From Lachnospiraceae bacterium (lineage in GTDB: Bacteria; Bacillota_A; Clostridia; Lachnospirales; Lachnospiraceae), in assembly GCA_028694115.1 (NCBI GenBank), contig JAQUUB010000002.1, positions 1 through 64,000 of the forward strand: 64,000 nt of DNA, read 5' to 3'. Position numbers and translations under genes: made by a program. Shown here piece by piece: positions 7,710 through 16,453 of this stretch. Each line of letters opens with the position of its first letter. Within the stretch, counting starts at the first letter, position 1. The notes beneath the pieces were generated by a model. It saw only the letters and a program-made list of their open reading frames with translations. It made no database searches and had not been told where the DNA came from.

Positions 7710-9704
7710 GTGCTCACAGTATTTAAAGTGATTGTATTAGTAATAATGCTTTTTGTTCTCGCAAATTTATTGGGGGGACTTTATCTATTTCCCATGAATG
7801 ACAATAGGATGGGAAAAAAACATCTGTTGTCTGTTTTTGGTTATGCCTTAATATTCTCTATCTTTTCCCTTGTGATTCAGATTGGAATTATTTTTCAGTT
7901 GAGATTCACTATCACAATTTTGATCAGTGCAACAATCATAATAATTGGCGCTCTTTTATCAGCATTTGTTTTTCGTAGAAAATGGCTGGAAATTTTATCT
8001 GAATATCAGTTAAAAAAGGATATGATATTTCCGATGATTGTGTTGCTAGGCATGATTTTACTGTCGTTTTTCTATACAAAAAATGATTTCTCAAATAGTA
8101 GTCAGCTGATAGCTATGACAGAATGTTATCAGAAAAATACAATGACAACTATGAATGCCACATTTTATTTTTTCTTTGCTGGTTTAGCTAAGCTTATATC
8201 TGTTCATCCTTTAATAATAGCGAAAAGCTTCTCAGGAATATTGCTATTGCCTATTTTTTTCCTTTGCTATGATAGCCTTGGAAATTCTATATTTCATAAC
8301 GAATCTGCAAAAAAATGGTTTACAACAATAGCAGTTATTTTCTTGGCAATTGGAAATAGTTGTGATGTCATTTTTTCTTGCGATAGTGAAAAAGTTTTTT
8401 TGGTAGGATTTCTATATCCTTTCCTTTTTCTTTTGTTATTCGAAGATGAAAAATTTAATATAGATCAAAAACTTATAAATATTTTTATACTTGTTGCACT
8501 AGGGAATCTGGTGGGAAAACAAGAATTAGTGCTTCTTATTGTTACGATTGTCATAGTGTATGCAGCACGATTAATAAAACAACCATTACAAAAGATATAT
8601 CTAATTATTGAGAAAAATAAGATGAAAAAAGATTTAAGCCAAAAAGAGGATTGTGAGGTAGAGGACTTTATGAATAGTAAGAAGGGTAAAATTCTATGGA
8701 TAGGGAATCTTTGTTTGATACCAATCATAATAGTACTTTTATTTAGTATCTATAAATTGAATACAAAAATAAATAGTGTTTTTACAATTACGCAGGAACA
8801 AAAGGAAGAAATAACAAAATTAAATCAGTTTTCAATCAGTAGATTTACGGAGGCTGATGGAATGAGTTTTATCACATGTGATACAGGAAGTAATCAGACC
8901 TATAAATTATATCAGTTGAATATGAATGAAGATGCGGGTGGATTAGGATATGTGTTACAATTACCAAGTGGCGGATTAGTTATTATTGATGGTGGTTATT
9001 ATGGTGATGGTCCTGCTGTTCGTGAATTTATAAAAAGTCAAGGGGGCAAAGTTCAAGCATGGATTTTGACACATCCCCATTATGACCATATTGGTGCCTT
9101 TCTCAATTGTATGACTGAGGAATCGGAGGGAATTACTGTACAAAATGTGTATTATTCTCCGTTTACAAGAGATTTCTTTGAGAATAGTTCAAATTTGCAA
9201 AATGATGTTAATGAGGAAGCAAATAAGTTTGATGATTTTGAAAATGTAAAAGAACAAATGAAGGATACTACGTTTATTCCTATGAATAAGGGAGATCAAC
9301 TTAATCTTGAAGGCATGAATATCAATTGTTTATGGAGCTTTGATCCGACAATTGATGATATCAATGATAATTCTCTTGTGTTTAGAATTGAAATGAATGG
9401 AGTTTCTTTATTAATTACAGGCGATATTACAGAAAAAATAGTAGACAAGTTAATCCAGGATGGAAAAAATGATGAAGACTATTTAGACGTGGATTTCATT
9501 CAAATTCCACATCATGGATATACAGGAACTGGAACAAAATTATATCAGGTAACCTCTCCACAATTTGCATTACTTGATTGCTCTTCTAAAGAATATACAG
9601 AAAATATTTTAAACATTCAGGAAGAGACTGTGAATAACCTTCACACCAATGGAATTGGTATTGTAAAGCGTTTTGAAGGAACGAATGTGATAGTAATTCG
9701 ATAG
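7710..9704 (+). CDS. Membrane protein fused to a ComEC-like metallo-beta-lactamase domain
   Basis: This 664-residue protein starts at GTG. Residues 1-350 hold many membrane segments and resemble the N-terminal half of DUF6077-type proteins. Residues 385-664 form a metallo-beta-lactamase domain: Asp427 in VIIDGG, the HxHxDH motif at His455/His457/Asp459/His460 (THPHYDH), Asp572 in LLITGD, and His601/His602 in IPHHG. This is the motif set of the ComEC/Rec2 C-terminal hydrolases. The last membrane segment (328-348) immediately precedes the domain, so it is membrane-tethered. The side of the membrane depends on an uncertain segment count. ComEC channel regions are absent, so DNA uptake is unlikely. 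A phosphodiester or polyprenyl-linked substrate is possible but is only inference from the locus. Confidence 0.7.
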   Translation: MLTVFKVIVLVIMLFVLANLLGGLYLFPMNDNRMGKKHLLSVFGYALIFSIFSLVIQIGIIFQLRFTITILISATIIIIGALLSAFVFRRKWLEILSEYQLKKDMIFPMIVLLGMILLSFFYTKNDFSNSSQLIAMTECYQKNTMTTMNATFYFFFAGLAKLISVHPLIIAKSFSGILLLPIFFLCYDSLGNSIFHNESAKKWFTTIAVIFLAIGNSCDVIFSCDSEKVFLVGFLYPFLFLLLFEDEKFNIDQKLINIFILVALGNLVGKQELVLLIVTIVIVYAARLIKQPLQKIYLIIEKNKMKKDLSQKEDCEVEDFMNSKKGKILWIGNLCLIPIIIVLLFSIYKLNTKINSVFTITQEQKEEITKLNQFSISRFTEADGMSFITCDTGSNQTYKLYQLNMNEDAGGLGYVLQLPSGGLVIIDGGYYGDGPAVREFIKSQGGKVQAWILTHPHYDHIGAFLNCMTEESEGITVQNVYYSPFTRDFFENSSNLQNDVNEEANKFDDFENVKEQMKDTTFIPMNKGDQLNLEGMNINCLWSFDPTIDDINDNSLVFRIEMNGVSLLITGDITEKIVDKLIQDGKNDEDYLDVDFIQIPHHGYTGTGTKLYQVTSPQFALLDCSSKEYTENILNIQEETVNNLHTNGIGIVKRFEGTNVIVIR

Positions 9705-9729
9705 AAGAATACCGAGATGGAGAAGAGAT

Positions 9730-10797
9730 ATGAAACTTGTAATTTGTATTGCGATGATAAGTATCAACTTTATAATATATTTTATGCTTGGATCGTTAAT
9801 AACTGGAAGAATGAAGAAACAGAAGTTTTCTGTTACCTATTCGGTACTTGTCGGCTTTTTTTTATACTATAGTCTGTTTACTTTGTTTTGTATTCCGATT
9901 ATGTATCGTTGGAGACCATTGTCGATGCTGACAAAGGTATGGTCTTTTGTTGTACTTGCTTTATTATTTGTTGCGATATTCCTAAATGTTAGAATATGGA
10001 AGAAAAAATCCAGGGAGATTACAGAGTTTATTCATAAAAATAAAATTTTCGTTATTGGAACGTTTTTACTAGTAGGAGTGCAAATGCTTATTATTCTGTA
10101 CTCCTACCAATTTACTTTAGACGCGGCTTATTATGTAGCTAATGTGGCAACTTCGATTCAGACAGATTCCATGAATATTTATGATCCATACACAGGTGAT
10201 TGGCAGGATCACTTTGAAATGAGATATTTTTTTGCGACGTACCCAATCAATGATGCTGTTATGTGTCAGTTATTTAAAATAGCTCCACTTGTTCAAACAA
10301 AGATTATTATGGCCTCTGTTGCAGTGATTTTTACAAATTTGCTTTATTATTTAATTGGAACTGAGCTGTTTGGAGATAAAAAAAGATCTGTATTTCTTAT
10401 GATGTTCTTTGCAGGTATCATGAATTTTAATTTTATTACGATTTATACCTCTTCGAATTTTTTAATAACACGAACTTATGAAGGAAAAAGCTTGTTGGGA
10501 AATGTTGTTTTACCAGCTATTTTGCTAATATATATTAAGATTTTAAAAGAGAAGGAACAGATAGGTAATTGGTTGATTCTCTTTTTGATCTGTTTTGGAT
10601 CGACCGTACTTTCAAGTTCTTCCAATATGTTGGTGCCAGCTACGCTTTCTGTTCTTTTTATTCCCTTAGCGTTTATAAAAAAAGATTGTAAAGTAATTCT
10701 TAAATATATCGGTTGTATGCTGCCATGTCTGATTATGTTGGTTGTATATGTGGCATATGTAAAAGGATTGTTTGTATTTTATACGTACCCTAGGTAA
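9730..10797 (+). CDS. DUF6077-like membrane protein, N-terminal part (split or frameshifted)
   Basis: This 355-residue polytopic membrane protein has about nine or ten hydrophobic segments. A loop reads FTLDAAYYVANVATSIQTDS, then IYDPYTGDW and FATYPINDA, a pattern typical of DUF6077 proteins found in clostridial polysaccharide loci. TRTYEGKSLLGNV is another family hallmark. The reading frame closes abruptly after FVFYTYPR, in the middle of the expected protein. The missing half is encoded next (10812-11684) in another frame. Together they have the length of one protein of about 645 residues. Adding one G to the GG of CCTAGGTAAAG at about 10793 would join the frames. Function unknown; a GT-C-like or transport role is speculation. 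Confidence 0.6.
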   Translation: MKLVICIAMISINFIIYFMLGSLITGRMKKQKFSVTYSVLVGFFLYYSLFTLFCIPIMYRWRPLSMLTKVWSFVVLALLFVAIFLNVRIWKKKSREITEFIHKNKIFVIGTFLLVGVQMLIILYSYQFTLDAAYYVANVATSIQTDSMNIYDPYTGDWQDHFEMRYFFATYPINDAVMCQLFKIAPLVQTKIIMASVAVIFTNLLYYLIGTELFGDKKRSVFLMMFFAGIMNFNFITIYTSSNFLITRTYEGKSLLGNVVLPAILLIYIKILKEKEQIGNWLILFLICFGSTVLSSSSNMLVPATLSVLFIPLAFIKKDCKVILKYIGCMLPCLIMLVVYVAYVKGLFVFYTYPR

Positions 10798-10811
10798 AGA
10801 AAGGAGTGCTT

Positions 10812-11684
10812 ATGCAGACTTTGTCAGTTTCGGAATATGGAATTCATTATATGCAGATGTGCTTTCAATATTATACAGAAAATTGTGGGTATTTTGTTTT
10901 CTATGTTGCGGCTCTCATTTATATTGCACTAAAGGGAACGAAAGAGGAGAAAAGAATATTTTTGCCCAATGCAATTTTTTTGCTGGCAACTGTGTTTAAT
11001 CCCTTATTTCCTGTAGTCATTAATAAGATATTTGATATTAATAAAGAATACTATCGATTTTTCTGGATTCCACCAGTAGTGATTTTGACATCTTATGTTG
11101 CTGCGAAAATTGTGGAGAGTCAAAAATCTACTAAAAAGATTTTCACCCTAATAAGTATTATCTTTATGTTTGCTATAACAGGTAATTTTGTTTATAAAAA
11201 TCAATACATTCCTGCTCAGAACATATATAAAATGCCTACTGAGATACCAGAAATTTCAAAAATAATACATGATGATACCACAGAAGAATATCCAAGAGCT
11301 ATCTTTGAGTATGATTTTCATATGCTTATAAGACAATATGACCCAACGATACTGTTGGCTGCCGATCGAGAAGCATATCTCAATGCAGTTGGGGGACAAT
11401 TATCTATGACAGAAGTTTTGGCAGATGAGAACTATTATAATCGATTGTTAGCAGTTGTAGCATTGAATATTGAAATAAATAAAGAAGAATTTCTAAAGGG
11501 ACTGGATAAGACGAATACGGAATATGTTGTTGTTTCAACACAAAACCCTATTACAGAGTATTTAGAAAGCAATGGATTACAGCTTGTTGCGACGACTGAA
11601 AACCATTCGATTTATCGGTATCAATTGAAGGAACCTGTCGTTTTTGAGTTGCCGGATTATTCGGATGTATGGGCGAATTATTAA
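10812..11684 (+). CDS. DUF6077-like membrane protein, C-terminal part
   Basis: This 290-residue continuation holds three or four membrane segments (first about YFVFYVAALIYIAL) and a soluble tail. FNPLFPVVINK followed by EYYRFFWIPPVVILTSY is the typical middle of DUF6077 proteins, and the tail ends NHSIYRYQL. AAGGAG at 10801-10806 lies five bases before the ATG at 10812, so independent translation as a split gene is credible. A GTG at 10806 is less likely because it overlaps the ribosome site. An alternative is a one-base deletion in a single gene that starts at 9730. The following GT2 gene begins 15 bases later, so the transcript continues into polysaccharide module 1. Confidence 0.6.
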   Translation: MQTLSVSEYGIHYMQMCFQYYTENCGYFVFYVAALIYIALKGTKEEKRIFLPNAIFLLATVFNPLFPVVINKIFDINKEYYRFFWIPPVVILTSYVAAKIVESQKSTKKIFTLISIIFMFAITGNFVYKNQYIPAQNIYKMPTEIPEISKIIHDDTTEEYPRAIFEYDFHMLIRQYDPTILLAADREAYLNAVGGQLSMTEVLADENYYNRLLAVVALNIEINKEEFLKGLDKTNTEYVVVSTQNPITEYLESNGLQLVATTENHSIYRYQLKEPVVFELPDYSDVWANY

Positions 11685-11699
11685 AGAAACGGAGAAATT

Positions 11700-12557
11700 A
11701 TGTTAACCATTTTCACCCCCACTTATAATAGAGAAAAGCTATTGGAACGAGCGTATCAGAGCTTGTTAGCTCAGACCAACCGGGAATTTGTCTGGCTGAT
11801 TGTTGATGATGGATCAGTGGATGGTACCAAAACACTCGTTGAGCAATGGCAGAATGAAAATCAAATAGTAATTAAATATATTTTCCAAGAAAATGGCGGA
11901 AAAATGAGGGCGCATAACACCGGAGTCAGGAATTGTGAGACAGAACTATTCTTTTGTTTGGATTCGGATGATTATTTGGTTAAAACAGCAGTTGAAGATG
12001 TGTTACATTGTTTTTCTGAAAACAGGAGTACAAACATTGCAGGAATTGTAGCCCATAAGGGTGAAAGTGATGATAAAGTGCTCTTCAATCAAGTGTTTCC
12101 TGATATCAAAAAATCAACATTACGAGTACTCTATCGCAGCGGATTCTCAGGTGAAACTTCACTTATATATAAAACTGAGATTTTAAAAAAATATTTATTT
12201 CCAGAAATCCTTGGAGAAAAGTATGTACCCGAAGACTATATTTATGATAAAATTGATGAAGATTACAAATTGATTATTTTACCAAAAATATTGACCATAT
12301 GTGAATTGGTGGAAGAAGGATATACCAATCAAGCTGCAAAGCTTAGAAGGGATAATCCTACAGGCTGGTATTTATACTATGAACAAAGAGCCAGATTAGA
12401 ATCCTTTTCTATACTAAAAATAAAGTATATTAGTCACTACATTTGTTTTGCAAAATTTCTAAAGAAGAACATATATAAAGAAACAACCCTGAATCCAGTT
12501 ATCGTTATGCTTGGGATTCCAGGAGCAATTATATTAGCGATTGCTGGGAAAATGTGA
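11700..12557 (+). CDS. Glycosyltransferase family 2
   Basis: This 285-residue enzyme has the GT-A fold start TIFTPTYNR, then IVDDGSVDGT (nucleotide binding) and FCLDSDDYL (metal-binding DxD). The segment ENGGKMRAHNTGV places the usual family loop between them. A short hydrophobic segment near the C-terminus (about 262-282) suggests membrane association. It would add one sugar to a lipid-linked acceptor on the cytosolic face; donor and acceptor cannot be read from sequence. It opens polysaccharide module 1 and is followed after ten bases by the initiating phosphoglycosyl transferase, which begins at TTG. Confidence 0.85.
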   Translation: MLTIFTPTYNREKLLERAYQSLLAQTNREFVWLIVDDGSVDGTKTLVEQWQNENQIVIKYIFQENGGKMRAHNTGVRNCETELFFCLDSDDYLVKTAVEDVLHCFSENRSTNIAGIVAHKGESDDKVLFNQVFPDIKKSTLRVLYRSGFSGETSLIYKTEILKKYLFPEILGEKYVPEDYIYDKIDEDYKLIILPKILTICELVEEGYTNQAAKLRRDNPTGWYLYYEQRARLESFSILKIKYISHYICFAKFLKKNIYKETTLNPVIVMLGIPGAIILAIAGKM

Positions 12558-12567
12558 GGTGTAAGAA

Positions 12568-13923
12568 TTGAAGAGACAGGAAGCGTTCCGACGTTTTTTT
12601 GTATTGCTTGCTGCAGCTATTATGATAGCAGTTCAGACGGTGATGATATTTTATGTATTGCATTATAATTACAATCAAGATTTCAGAACACAATTGTATA
12701 CAAGGGGTCATCTATTTGTGACGGTATTGTATATGCTTATTTATGTTATGCTGGGTAAGGTATTTGGTGGATTATTAGTAGGAGTCAGGAGAAAGGGAGA
12801 AGTACTGTTTTCACAAGTGTTCACTTCGCTTCTTTCGAATATTATATTCTATTTAGAAATGATGATGCTTTCCTATAAGTTTCCTACTGTAGTCCCACTT
12901 TTTGGGGTTACTGGTCTACAGATTATTTTTGCTTCCATCTGGATTGCAGTAACTGGTAGCTTGTATCAAAGTTTATTTAAACCATATGATGTATTACTTA
13001 TATATGAGGGGGAAGCCACAAATAACTTTTTGCAAAAGCTGAAAACCAGGAAAGATCAATTCCATGTAGTTGATTCGATCAGTGCAAAAGAAAGCTTAGA
13101 AACTATTTTCAGTAAAATAAATGAAAATAGTACAATTATGCTCTGGGACATTAAAGCATCGCTTCGCAATACAATTTTTAAGTATTGTTATGAAAATGCA
13201 AAGAGAATTTATGTTATGCCAAAAATCTCTGATATTATATTAAACGGTTCAAAACCTGTTCATCTTTTTGACACCCCTCTTTTACTTACAGAAGGAAATC
13301 CGTTACAGTATGAGGAACGTATTATTAAGAGATCTATGGATTTTATGTTGGCTCTTTGTGCGATTATGATTACTTCGCCAATTATGTTGCTTGCAGCGTT
13401 CTGTATCAAGGTATATGATGGAGGACCTGTGCTATACAAACAGATTCGTTGCACAAAAAATAATAGGGAATTTGAAATATACAAATTTCGCAGTATGGTT
13501 GTAGACGCAGAAAAGGCTGGAAAAGCTTTGCTAGCAAAGGAGAATGACAGTCGTATCACTCCGATTGGCAGAGTGATTAGAAAAATCCGAATTGATGAGT
13601 TACCCCAATTCTTTAATGTTTTAAAAGGAGATATGTCTTTTGTTGGTCCAAGACCTGAAAGACCGGAATTTATAAAAAAATATATAAAAGATATGCCAGA
13701 GTTTTCGTATCGCGTAAAGGTCAGAGCTGGAATTACGGGATATGCACAGCTATATGGAAAATATAATACATTACCCTATGATAAATTAAAATTGGATTTG
13801 TACTATATTGAACAATATTCAATTTGGCTTGATATCAAATTAATGATTTTAACAATTAAAATTTTATTTACAATGGAAAGCACAGAAGGAATCAAGGATA
13901 CAGAGCGTGAGAAAAGGGAGTAG
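12568..13923 (+). CDS. Polyprenyl-phosphate sugar phosphotransferase, WcaJ/WbaP type (initiator 1)
   Basis: This 451-residue initiator transfers a sugar-1-phosphate from an NDP-sugar to undecaprenyl phosphate. Four N-terminal membrane segments (about 10-145) precede a CoA-binding-like cytosolic domain. A re-entrant helix (about 255-277) leads into the catalytic domain with YKFRSMVVDAEK, the Asp-Glu pair in IDELPQFFNVLKGDMS, and FVGPRPERPEF. The start codon is TTG, supported by GAGGTG at 12556-12561. It is clearly paralogous to the protein at 41629-42963 (both continue KAGITGYAQ or RAGITGYAQ, then GKYNT and KLMLDL- or KLKLDL-like segments). It defines the start of the first complete assembly module, which has its own flippase at 17538. 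Confidence 0.9.
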   Translation: MKRQEAFRRFFVLLAAAIMIAVQTVMIFYVLHYNYNQDFRTQLYTRGHLFVTVLYMLIYVMLGKVFGGLLVGVRRKGEVLFSQVFTSLLSNIIFYLEMMMLSYKFPTVVPLFGVTGLQIIFASIWIAVTGSLYQSLFKPYDVLLIYEGEATNNFLQKLKTRKDQFHVVDSISAKESLETIFSKINENSTIMLWDIKASLRNTIFKYCYENAKRIYVMPKISDIILNGSKPVHLFDTPLLLTEGNPLQYEERIIKRSMDFMLALCAIMITSPIMLLAAFCIKVYDGGPVLYKQIRCTKNNREFEIYKFRSMVVDAEKAGKALLAKENDSRITPIGRVIRKIRIDELPQFFNVLKGDMSFVGPRPERPEFIKKYIKDMPEFSYRVKVRAGITGYAQLYGKYNTLPYDKLKLDLYYIEQYSIWLDIKLMILTIKILFTMESTEGIKDTEREKRE

Positions 13924-13930
13924 ATAAGAA

Positions 13931-14680
13931 ATGAATAATGGGAAGGTTAGTATTATTATTCCAGTCCACAATGCAGGGAAATTTATTGATGAAACTATTT
14001 TATCTGTGAAAAGCCAAACGTTTAAAAATTGGGAATTAATACTTGTAGATGATTTTTCTACGGATAAAAGTCGCGAATTGATAAAGGGCCATGTTTCAGA
14101 TCAAATTCGTTTAGTGGAACTTTCAAAACCCAAAGGTGCAGCTTGCGCAAGAAACAGAGGTTTAGACGAAGCAAATGGTCAATATATTTGCTTTTTAGAT
14201 GCAGATGATTTATGGGATCCCCAGAAATTAGAACTACAGTTAAAATTTATGGAAGATCATCATTGCGGCTTTTCTTTTACATCATATGAATATGCAGGAA
14301 GTGATGGGATTGGTGTTGAAAAAATTGTACGTGTACCAGCAAAGTTGACATATCGCCAGGCATTAAAAAATACGACGATTTTTACAAGCACTGTGATGTT
14401 TGATATCACAAAAATTCCTTTAGGACTCATACATATGCCTGAGGTCCCAAGTGAAGATACAGCGACATGGTGGCAGATACTTAGAAACGGGTATACAGCA
14501 TATGGATTTCAACCTGCCTTGACTCTTTATCGACGCAGTGAAGGAACGCTTTCGTCAAATAAATTTATTGCAATTAAGAGAATTTGGAATTTGTATCGGG
14601 ACATCGAAAAACTGAATCTGATATATAGTATTTATTGCTTTTGCTTCTATGCATTACATGCAGTTTGGAGGAGAATATGA
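13931..14680 (+). CDS. Glycosyltransferase family 2
   Basis: This 249-residue GT-A enzyme has SIIIPVHNAGKF at the start, LVDDFSTDKS for nucleotide binding, GAACARNRGLDEA and FLDADDLWDP as the DxD region. It resembles amylovoran/teichuronic-acid type GT2 enzymes and should add one sugar in the cytosol. The acceptor end VPSEDTATWWQIL contains the ED pair often seen before the C-terminal helices of this group. Its stop codon overlaps the ATG of the next gene (ATGA), implying coupled translation. Donor sugar unknown. Confidence 0.85.
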   Translation: MNNGKVSIIIPVHNAGKFIDETILSVKSQTFKNWELILVDDFSTDKSRELIKGHVSDQIRLVELSKPKGAACARNRGLDEANGQYICFLDADDLWDPQKLELQLKFMEDHHCGFSFTSYEYAGSDGIGVEKIVRVPAKLTYRQALKNTTIFTSTVMFDITKIPLGLIHMPEVPSEDTATWWQILRNGYTAYGFQPALTLYRRSEGTLSSNKFIAIKRIWNLYRDIEKLNLIYSIYCFCFYALHAVWRRI

Positions 14681-15474
14681 AATTGCAGGTTTTGTTATCA
14701 GCCATGTTTCTAGAAGACTATCATTATATTGATCAGCTAAAGATTACCTCTGACGTTGTTGTGATTAATCAATGTGATATAGAAGCAATTGAAACAATAG
14801 AGGAAAATGGAAAAAAAGTAGAATTTATTTCTACAAAAGATAGAGGATTAAGCCGGAGCAGAAATATGGCAATCAGTCACGCCAGTGCTGAGGTTTGCAT
14901 CTTGTGTGATAATGATGTAGAATATGTGGAAGGTTATGAAGAGCTTATTATACAGGCTTTCTCAGACAACCCAGATGCAGACATCATTATTTTTTATATT
15001 AAGAGGCCTGAAAGACAAAAATCTGTATTTTCAAAGCCTACTAAAATGAATTATCTTACTGTTATGAAAATATTTTCCCCAGAAATTGCGTTTCGTAAAG
15101 AAAAGATAAAACACCTGCATTTTCATGAATCATTTGGAGCAGGTGCAAAATATTCAATGGGAGAAGAAAACATTTTCTTGTATGACGCTTTGAGATGTGG
15201 GCTGAATGTTTTATATGTTCCTATTCAAATTGCTACACTTTTGGATACAGAATCAACATGGTTCCAAGGATATACTGACAAGTTCTTTCTTGATCGGGGT
15301 GCAAATTATTATGCTATGACAAAGAAATTCTATTGGTTTCTGATTCTTCAATTTGCGTTTCGAAAGAGAAAAATCTATAAAAAAGATAATCACTTTTTAC
15401 ATGCTATCCAGTTAATGTTTCAGGGGAAAAGGGAATTTGCTGCATATGAGAATATTTCTAATCGGAGATTATAA
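14677..15474 (+). CDS. Glycosyltransferase-like protein, GT2/GT-A fold
   Basis: This 265-residue protein starts with LQVLLSAMF and lacks the usual PVYN segment, but has DRGLSRSRNMAI (nucleotide region) and CILCDNDVEY (a DxD metal site). GAKYSMGEENIFLYDALRCGL is the acceptor-side ED-containing stretch. It belongs to a divergent GT2 subgroup common in capsule loci. GGAGG at 14667-14671 supports the ATG at 14677; the upstream methionine at 14635 lies inside the previous gene and is not credible. It overlaps the next gene by about 29 bases. Confidence 0.75.
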   Translation: MKLQVLLSAMFLEDYHYIDQLKITSDVVVINQCDIEAIETIEENGKKVEFISTKDRGLSRSRNMAISHASAEVCILCDNDVEYVEGYEELIIQAFSDNPDADIIIFYIKRPERQKSVFSKPTKMNYLTVMKIFSPEIAFRKEKIKHLHFHESFGAGAKYSMGEENIFLYDALRCGLNVLYVPIQIATLLDTESTWFQGYTDKFFLDRGANYYAMTKKFYWFLILQFAFRKRKIYKKDNHFLHAIQLMFQGKREFAAYENISNRRL

Positions 15475-16453
15475 AAGTGGGACGGGACCTGCAAATGTAA
15501 CGAATGATTTGTTACATTGTTTGCCTTTCAATACCCTTTATTTAAAATATAATAATAAAATACTTAGAACGTATGAAATAATTAGCAAAATGTTCAAAAT
15601 AGATATCTGCGTATTTTCAGGGTATTCCAGACAGAATATTTTAGGGATGCGGATAGCAAAAATCTTAAAGAAACCGGCTATATACCTAATGCATGGATGT
15701 GTGGAATATGAAAATGCTATTAATGGGGTTCCAGATATAAAAATGAATAAGGTGGAACGCGAAACGTTACGTCTTTCTAATTACATTCTAGCGGTTTCTG
15801 AACAGTTTGAAACATGGCTTAAAGCGAATTATAAAGAGTATTCAAGAAAAATTTATCATTTAACAAATGGTGTCAATTGGAAAATAATGAAGGAAAATGC
15901 TACTGGAGAAAAGAGAGATCCCTATAAAATTTTTTCAATTGGTGGTGGAATGCCAAGGAAAAAAATAGTCTATATTGCAGAAGCAATTGAATTACTAAAT
16001 AAAAGGGGAATCCCATGTACCCTAACGATTGCAGGAGATATTGGACTTGATTCAGAAAAATTAAGGCAATTTCCATTTGTAACAGATTTATCCCTGATAA
16101 AAAAGGAAGAGGTACTACATCAAATGCATACCTCCAAGATATTTATTCAAAATAGCTGCTTTGAGACTTTCGGATTAGCTCCTATAGAAGCTTTGCTTTG
16201 TGGATGTGATATCCTTTTATCAAAAGAAGTTGGTGCCATTTCTTTATTTCAGGAATTCAGAGAATGTGATAAGATTAATAATTTTGATAACCCAGAAGAA
16301 ATTGCAGAAAAAATAGAATTTATGCTGAATCATGATAATCATAGCAGATTATTGGTTGAGCTGGACAAGGAGTCGACTTCATGGGAAGCACGGGCAACGG
16401 AATTACAGAGTATATTGAAACGAATAAAAGAAAAGAAATCATTAATTGGATAG
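15446..16453 (+). CDS. Glycosyltransferase family 4
   Basis: This 335-residue GT-B enzyme begins MRIFLIGDYKSGTGPANVT, a donor-fold start with a glycine-rich acceptor loop. The C-terminal Rossmann domain has FSIGGGMPRKK and the retaining GT4 signature SCFETFGLAPIEALLCG with its two glutamates. It should transfer a sugar from an NDP donor to a lipid-linked oligosaccharide. A TTG at 15437 could extend it by three residues, but the ATG at 15446 gives the standard GT4 N-terminus. Its last 73 bases overlap the next gene in another frame. Confidence 0.85.
   Translation: MRIFLIGDYKSGTGPANVTNDLLHCLPFNTLYLKYNNKILRTYEIISKMFKIDICVFSGYSRQNILGMRIAKILKKPAIYLMHGCVEYENAINGVPDIKMNKVERETLRLSNYILAVSEQFETWLKANYKEYSRKIYHLTNGVNWKIMKENATGEKRDPYKIFSIGGGMPRKKIVYIAEAIELLNKRGIPCTLTIAGDIGLDSEKLRQFPFVTDLSLIKKEEVLHQMHTSKIFIQNSCFETFGLAPIEALLCGCDILLSKEVGAISLFQEFRECDKINNFDNPEEIAEKIEFMLNHDNHSRLLVELDKESTSWEARATELQSILKRIKEKKSLIG

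Noticed and set aside
10772..10999. Open frame bridging the split DUF6077-like genes
   Set aside because: It is the third frame over the junction; its cysteine-rich translation does not match either flanking half.
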